NCBI GenBank assembly: GCA_026707335.1
Contig: JAPOXB010000126.1
Coordinates: 9,096-20,137, forward strand
Length of the DNA: 11,042 bases
Source: Chloroflexota bacterium
Lineage (GTDB): Bacteria; Chloroflexota; Dehalococcoidia; Bin125
Direction: 5' to 3'
Shown: positions 8,962 to 11,042 of the stretch, in pieces
How the letters are laid out: the number at the start of each line of letters is the position of its first letter
How positions within the stretch are numbered: position 1 is the stretch's first letter
Notes under the pieces: generated by a model
The model's database searches: none
What the model was told of the DNA's origin: nothing
What the model saw: the letters and a program-made list of their open reading frames with translations, nothing else
Made by a program: the position numbers and the translations under genes

Positions 8962-9830
8962 CGACCCGCCACCGCGCCGACCGCCCCGGCGCCGGCCTGG
9001 AATCGCAGGCCGATCGCCTTCCCCCCACCATCGCGACCTGCGATGAGTGCGGCGACGACTTCGACCTCGCCGGGCTCGATCGGCGCGCCGCCCTCTGCGC
9101 CGCCTGCTTCGACGCCTACGCGGGTCGCCTGGAGACGCCGTTCCTGGAGAACTTCGCCGGCTTCAGCGGCAAGGCGCACCGCACCGTCGCCGAGGCGCTC
9201 CTGCGCGGGCTCGTCACCGCCGACCCGTCCGACCGCAAGGTGATGGGCATGCGCATCGTGCAGGAATACCTCGCCGCCGCCGAGGAGTTCATCGGTCTCT
9301 ACCTGGCGCTACGCGGACGCGGCGTCCACCCCGTCGTGCGGACGTTCATGGGCTTCCGGCTCAACCCCGCCTCGCTCGCCGCCTTCCTCAATCTCACTCA
9401 GGGCCGCGACGCCGCCTGGATCATGCGCGACCTGGGCCTGCCCACCGTCGCCGACGTGGAGCGCGCCCGCGGCGAGGTCCCGCGGCGCCAGTACAAGCAG
9501 TTCCGCGCCGCCGTGCACTCGGTGGCCGGTGGACTGCAGCGGGTGGCCAAGGTCGAGCACGGCGCCCTGCTGCGCCTCTGCGACGGCCTGCGCGAATCCC
9601 AGGCCCTCGCCGACCGCGTCGATTGGCTGCCCGATCGCCGGATGAACCCCGACCAGGTCGCTCTGCTGGTCCTCGACCAGCGGCAGCGCACGATGGCCGC
9701 GCATACGCTCGCCGTCGATGAGCAGCAGTTGGAGCGCTTCGTCGACGCGACCGGCACGATCACCGCTGCCGGCCGCGACATGGTCTGGCTCTACCTCCAC
9801 ATGCGCGACGTCGAGTCGGCCCTCGACTGA
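8958..9830 (+). CDS. Zinc-ribbon helical protein, function unknown, apparent CTG start
   Basis: 290 aa if it starts at CTG 8958; the family is not recognised. The frame is open from 8925 but has no ATG, GTG or TTG before GTG 9240/ATG 9243, although the upstream part is clearly coding-like: it has strong GC third positions and a C28-x2-C31...C47-x2-C50 zinc ribbon (CDECG, then CAAC). The CTG has GGGAG 6 nt upstream and overlaps the fpg stop (CTGA). The rest looks alpha-helical and soluble, with a motif RTFMGFRLNP near residue 130 and many Arg, Asp and Ala residues; no signal peptide, membrane segment or catalytic motif was seen. It ends 29 nt before the P1 peptidase, which has a Shine-Dalgarno site, so the two are probably co-transcribed. 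A shorter form from 9240 (196 aa) or a sequencing indel upstream are alternatives. The gene is well supported; the start is not. Confidence 0.8.
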   Translation: MTTRHRADRPGAGLESQADRLPPTIATCDECGDDFDLAGLDRRAALCAACFDAYAGRLETPFLENFAGFSGKAHRTVAEALLRGLVTADPSDRKVMGMRIVQEYLAAAEEFIGLYLALRGRGVHPVVRTFMGFRLNPASLAAFLNLTQGRDAAWIMRDLGLPTVADVERARGEVPRRQYKQFRAAVHSVAGGLQRVAKVEHGALLRLCDGLRESQALADRVDWLPDRRMNPDQVALLVLDQRQRTMAAHTLAVDEQQLERFVDATGTITAAGRDMVWLYLHMRDVESALD

Positions 9831-9848
9831 GCGGCGCGGGATCAGGCC

Positions 9849-9854
9849 GGGAGG
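9849..9854 (+). promoter_or_regulatory. Shine-Dalgarno site of the P1 peptidase gene
   Basis: GGGAGG, 5 nt before the ATG at 9860. It fixes the start. Confidence 0.75.
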
Positions 9855-9859
9855 CGCGT

Positions 9860-10912
9860 ATGCCCACCAGCGACAGCCGCACCGCCAACGGCGACGGCGC
9901 GATCGCCGATGTCGAGGGCGTGCGCCTGGGGCACTGGACGAGCCGGCGCCAAGCCACCGGCTGCACCGTCGTGCTGGCCGAGGCCGGCGCCACGCCGGGC
10001 TTCCACGGGGCGGGCGGCGCCCCCGGCACCATCGACACCCAACTCCTCCGCCCGGAGAACACTGTGGACGTCGTGCACGCGGTGCTCATCACCGGGGGCA
10101 GCGCGCACGGTCTCGCCGCCGCCGCGGGCGTCCGCGCCGCCCTCGTCGAGCGGGGCGTGGGGCTTCCCGTCACCGCCGAGGCGCCGCCCGTGCCCATCGT
10201 CACCGGCGCGGTCGTCTTCGACCAGGGTCTGGGCTCGCCGACGGCCTTCCCCGGCCCCGACCAGGGCGCGACGGCCGTCCACCGCGCGACCGCCGGCGCC
10301 GTCGCCGAGGGATGCGTCGGCGCCGGCACGGGCTGCAGCGTCGCCAAGCTGGACGGCCGCCAGCTGGCCTGGAAGGGCGGCCTCGGGACCGCCGCCGTCC
10401 GCCACGACTCCGGCCTCGTGGTAGGGGCCGTCGCGGCCGTCAACGCCGCCGGCGCGATCGTCGACCCCGCGACGGGGGATCTCGTCGCCGGCCCGCGCCG
10501 GAGCGCCGGCAGCCGTGCGATGCGCCCTGCCCACGAGGCGCTGATCGACAGGCCGCTCGACGCCTACTACGCGGAGCACGCCGCCGCCGCCGAGGCGCTG
10601 CTCAACACGACGGTCGCCGTCATCGCGACCAACGCCCGGCTCGACAAGGCGCAGGCCACGCGGCTGGCCGTCATGGCCGACGATGGGCTCGCCCAGGCCG
10701 TCCGCCCCGCCCACACGCCGATCGACGGCGACTCCGTGTTTGTGCTCGCGACGGGCCGCCACGACGCCGACCTCGGCCGCGCCCCCGCCCTGCTGACGAT
10801 GCTGGGCAGCATGGCCGCCACCGCCCTGGGACGGGCCATTGTGCGCGGAGTGCGGCAGGCCACGCCGCTCGCTGGGCTGCCCGCGGTGGTCCCGTCCACC
10901 GGGCGCGATTGA
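9860..10912 (+). CDS. P1 (DmpA/NylC-type) self-cleaving peptidase
   Basis: 350 aa, a usual length for the family. Known family: Ntn-like aminopeptidases and amidases (L-aminopeptidase/D-esterase DmpA, beta-peptidyl aminopeptidases, nylon-oligomer hydrolase NylC) made as one chain and cut autocatalytically to expose an N-terminal Ser or Thr. Seen: IADVEGVRLGHW near the N-terminus, LITGGSAHGLAAAAGV, GCVGAGTGCSVAKL (about 151-164), KGGLGTA, then LLNTTVAVIATNARL. The N249-T250 step matches the NylC-type cleavage site, predicting an alpha chain of about 249 and a beta chain of 101 residues with T250 as nucleophile. The conserved tail GDSVFVLATG follows. No signal peptide, so cytoplasmic. The natural substrate cannot be told: a short peptide, beta-peptide or amide. 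It follows the zinc-ribbon gene by 29 nt and has no separate promoter that I can see. Confidence 0.94.
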   Translation: MPTSDSRTANGDGAIADVEGVRLGHWTSRRQATGCTVVLAEAGATPGFHGAGGAPGTIDTQLLRPENTVDVVHAVLITGGSAHGLAAAAGVRAALVERGVGLPVTAEAPPVPIVTGAVVFDQGLGSPTAFPGPDQGATAVHRATAGAVAEGCVGAGTGCSVAKLDGRQLAWKGGLGTAAVRHDSGLVVGAVAAVNAAGAIVDPATGDLVAGPRRSAGSRAMRPAHEALIDRPLDAYYAEHAAAAEALLNTTVAVIATNARLDKAQATRLAVMADDGLAQAVRPAHTPIDGDSVFVLATGRHDADLGRAPALLTMLGSMAATALGRAIVRGVRQATPLAGLPAVVPSTGRD

Positions 10913-10938
10913 CACGCCGTGCGGCCCGTCGATACATT
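10909..10938 (+). promoter_or_regulatory. Strong sigma-70-type promoter overlapping the P1 peptidase stop
   Basis: A perfect TTGACA (10909-10914) contains the TGA stop of the preceding gene, then 18 nt, then TACATT (10933-10938). Predicted start near 10945, leader about 57 nt to the ATG at 11002. It is the only consensus -35 box noticed in the window. Confidence 0.65.
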
Positions 10939-10988
10939 CGCCGCGCCGCTCGCCCGCCCGTTCCCGACGCCCGCACCGGCGTCCCCCC

Positions 10989-10993
10989 AGGAG
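10989..10993 (+). promoter_or_regulatory. Shine-Dalgarno site of the right-edge gene
   Basis: AGGAG, 8 nt before the ATG at 11002. Confidence 0.6.
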
Positions 10994-11001
10994 CCCGCCG
11001 C

Positions 11002-11042
11002 ATGGCACGACGCTCGGTCCACAGCCTCCGCGCCCTCAAAGA
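11002..11042 (+). CDS. Start of a further gene, cut by the window edge
   Basis: Only 13 codons are visible (MARRSVHSLRALK). The strong upstream promoter (10909-10938) and AGGAG site make a real gene start likely. The S-V-x-x-L-R-x-x-K spacing recalls the N-terminus of ketopantoate hydroxymethyltransferase (PanB), but this is too little sequence for a call, so no symbol is given. Confidence 0.6.
   Translation, partial: MARRSVHSLRALK

Noticed and set aside
8945..9046. Short frame from ATG 8945 as the start of the zinc-ribbon gene
   Set aside because: It is out of frame with the conserved-looking zinc ribbon and runs into a stop at 9044-9046; the product is Pro/Arg low complexity. It would need a frameshift.
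9047..9721. Alternative 224-codon frame overlapping the zinc-ribbon gene
   Set aside because: Arg/Pro-rich frame-shifted shadow; the frame ending at 9830 has natural composition, a zinc ribbon and helix-like sequence.

Overview
This is a GC-rich bacterial window made of housekeeping genes. No RNA gene, CRISPR array, insertion sequence, phage gene or long repeat is visible. The ferredoxin sequence, the very high GC at third codon positions, and the mix of leaderless and Shine-Dalgarno starts fit a Chloroflexota-type organism (Thermomicrobia or Dehalococcoidia/Tepidiformia-like). A GC-rich actinobacterium is the main alternative. The taxon is inferred from sequence style, not from a search.

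Layout. The left third reads on the minus strand: a 7Fe ferredoxin (1-242, its 3' end cut by the window edge) and uvrA (421-3426), each with its own promoter and Shine-Dalgarno site. Everything right of 3546 reads on the plus strand: an exported protein with two CxxC-bearing repeats (3546-4160), DNA polymerase I (4195-7002), a DUF6159-like membrane protein (7071-7946), formamidopyrimidine-DNA glycosylase (8035-8961), an unrecognised zinc-ribbon helical protein (8958-9830), a P1/DmpA-family self-cleaving peptidase (9860-10912), and the first 13 codons of another gene (11002-11042). No gene-free stretch exceeds 300 bases.

How the genes fit together. UvrA (damage recognition in nucleotide excision repair), Pol I (repair synthesis and flap removal) and Fpg (oxidised-purine base excision) form a loose DNA-repair neighbourhood. 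The exported protein, the DUF6159-like protein and the P1 peptidase have no evident repair role.

The most interesting signals are these. (1) polA, the DUF6159-like gene and fpg each have a -10 hexamer ending exactly 6 nt before the start codon and no Shine-Dalgarno site, which predicts leaderless mRNAs. All other genes have Shine-Dalgarno-like sites. (2) A 13-bp copy of the fpg promoter core sits inside the fpg 3' end, ahead of a gene with no ATG, GTG or TTG start for its N-terminal zinc ribbon. A CTG overlapping the fpg stop is the best candidate start. (3) UvrA has an altered N-terminal ABC signature, a lost zinc-ligand cysteine and a changed C-terminal D-loop residue. (4) Pol I has lost its proofreading carboxylates. 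(5) The exported protein is an internal duplication with one CxxC per repeat. I see no convincing novel multi-gene system.
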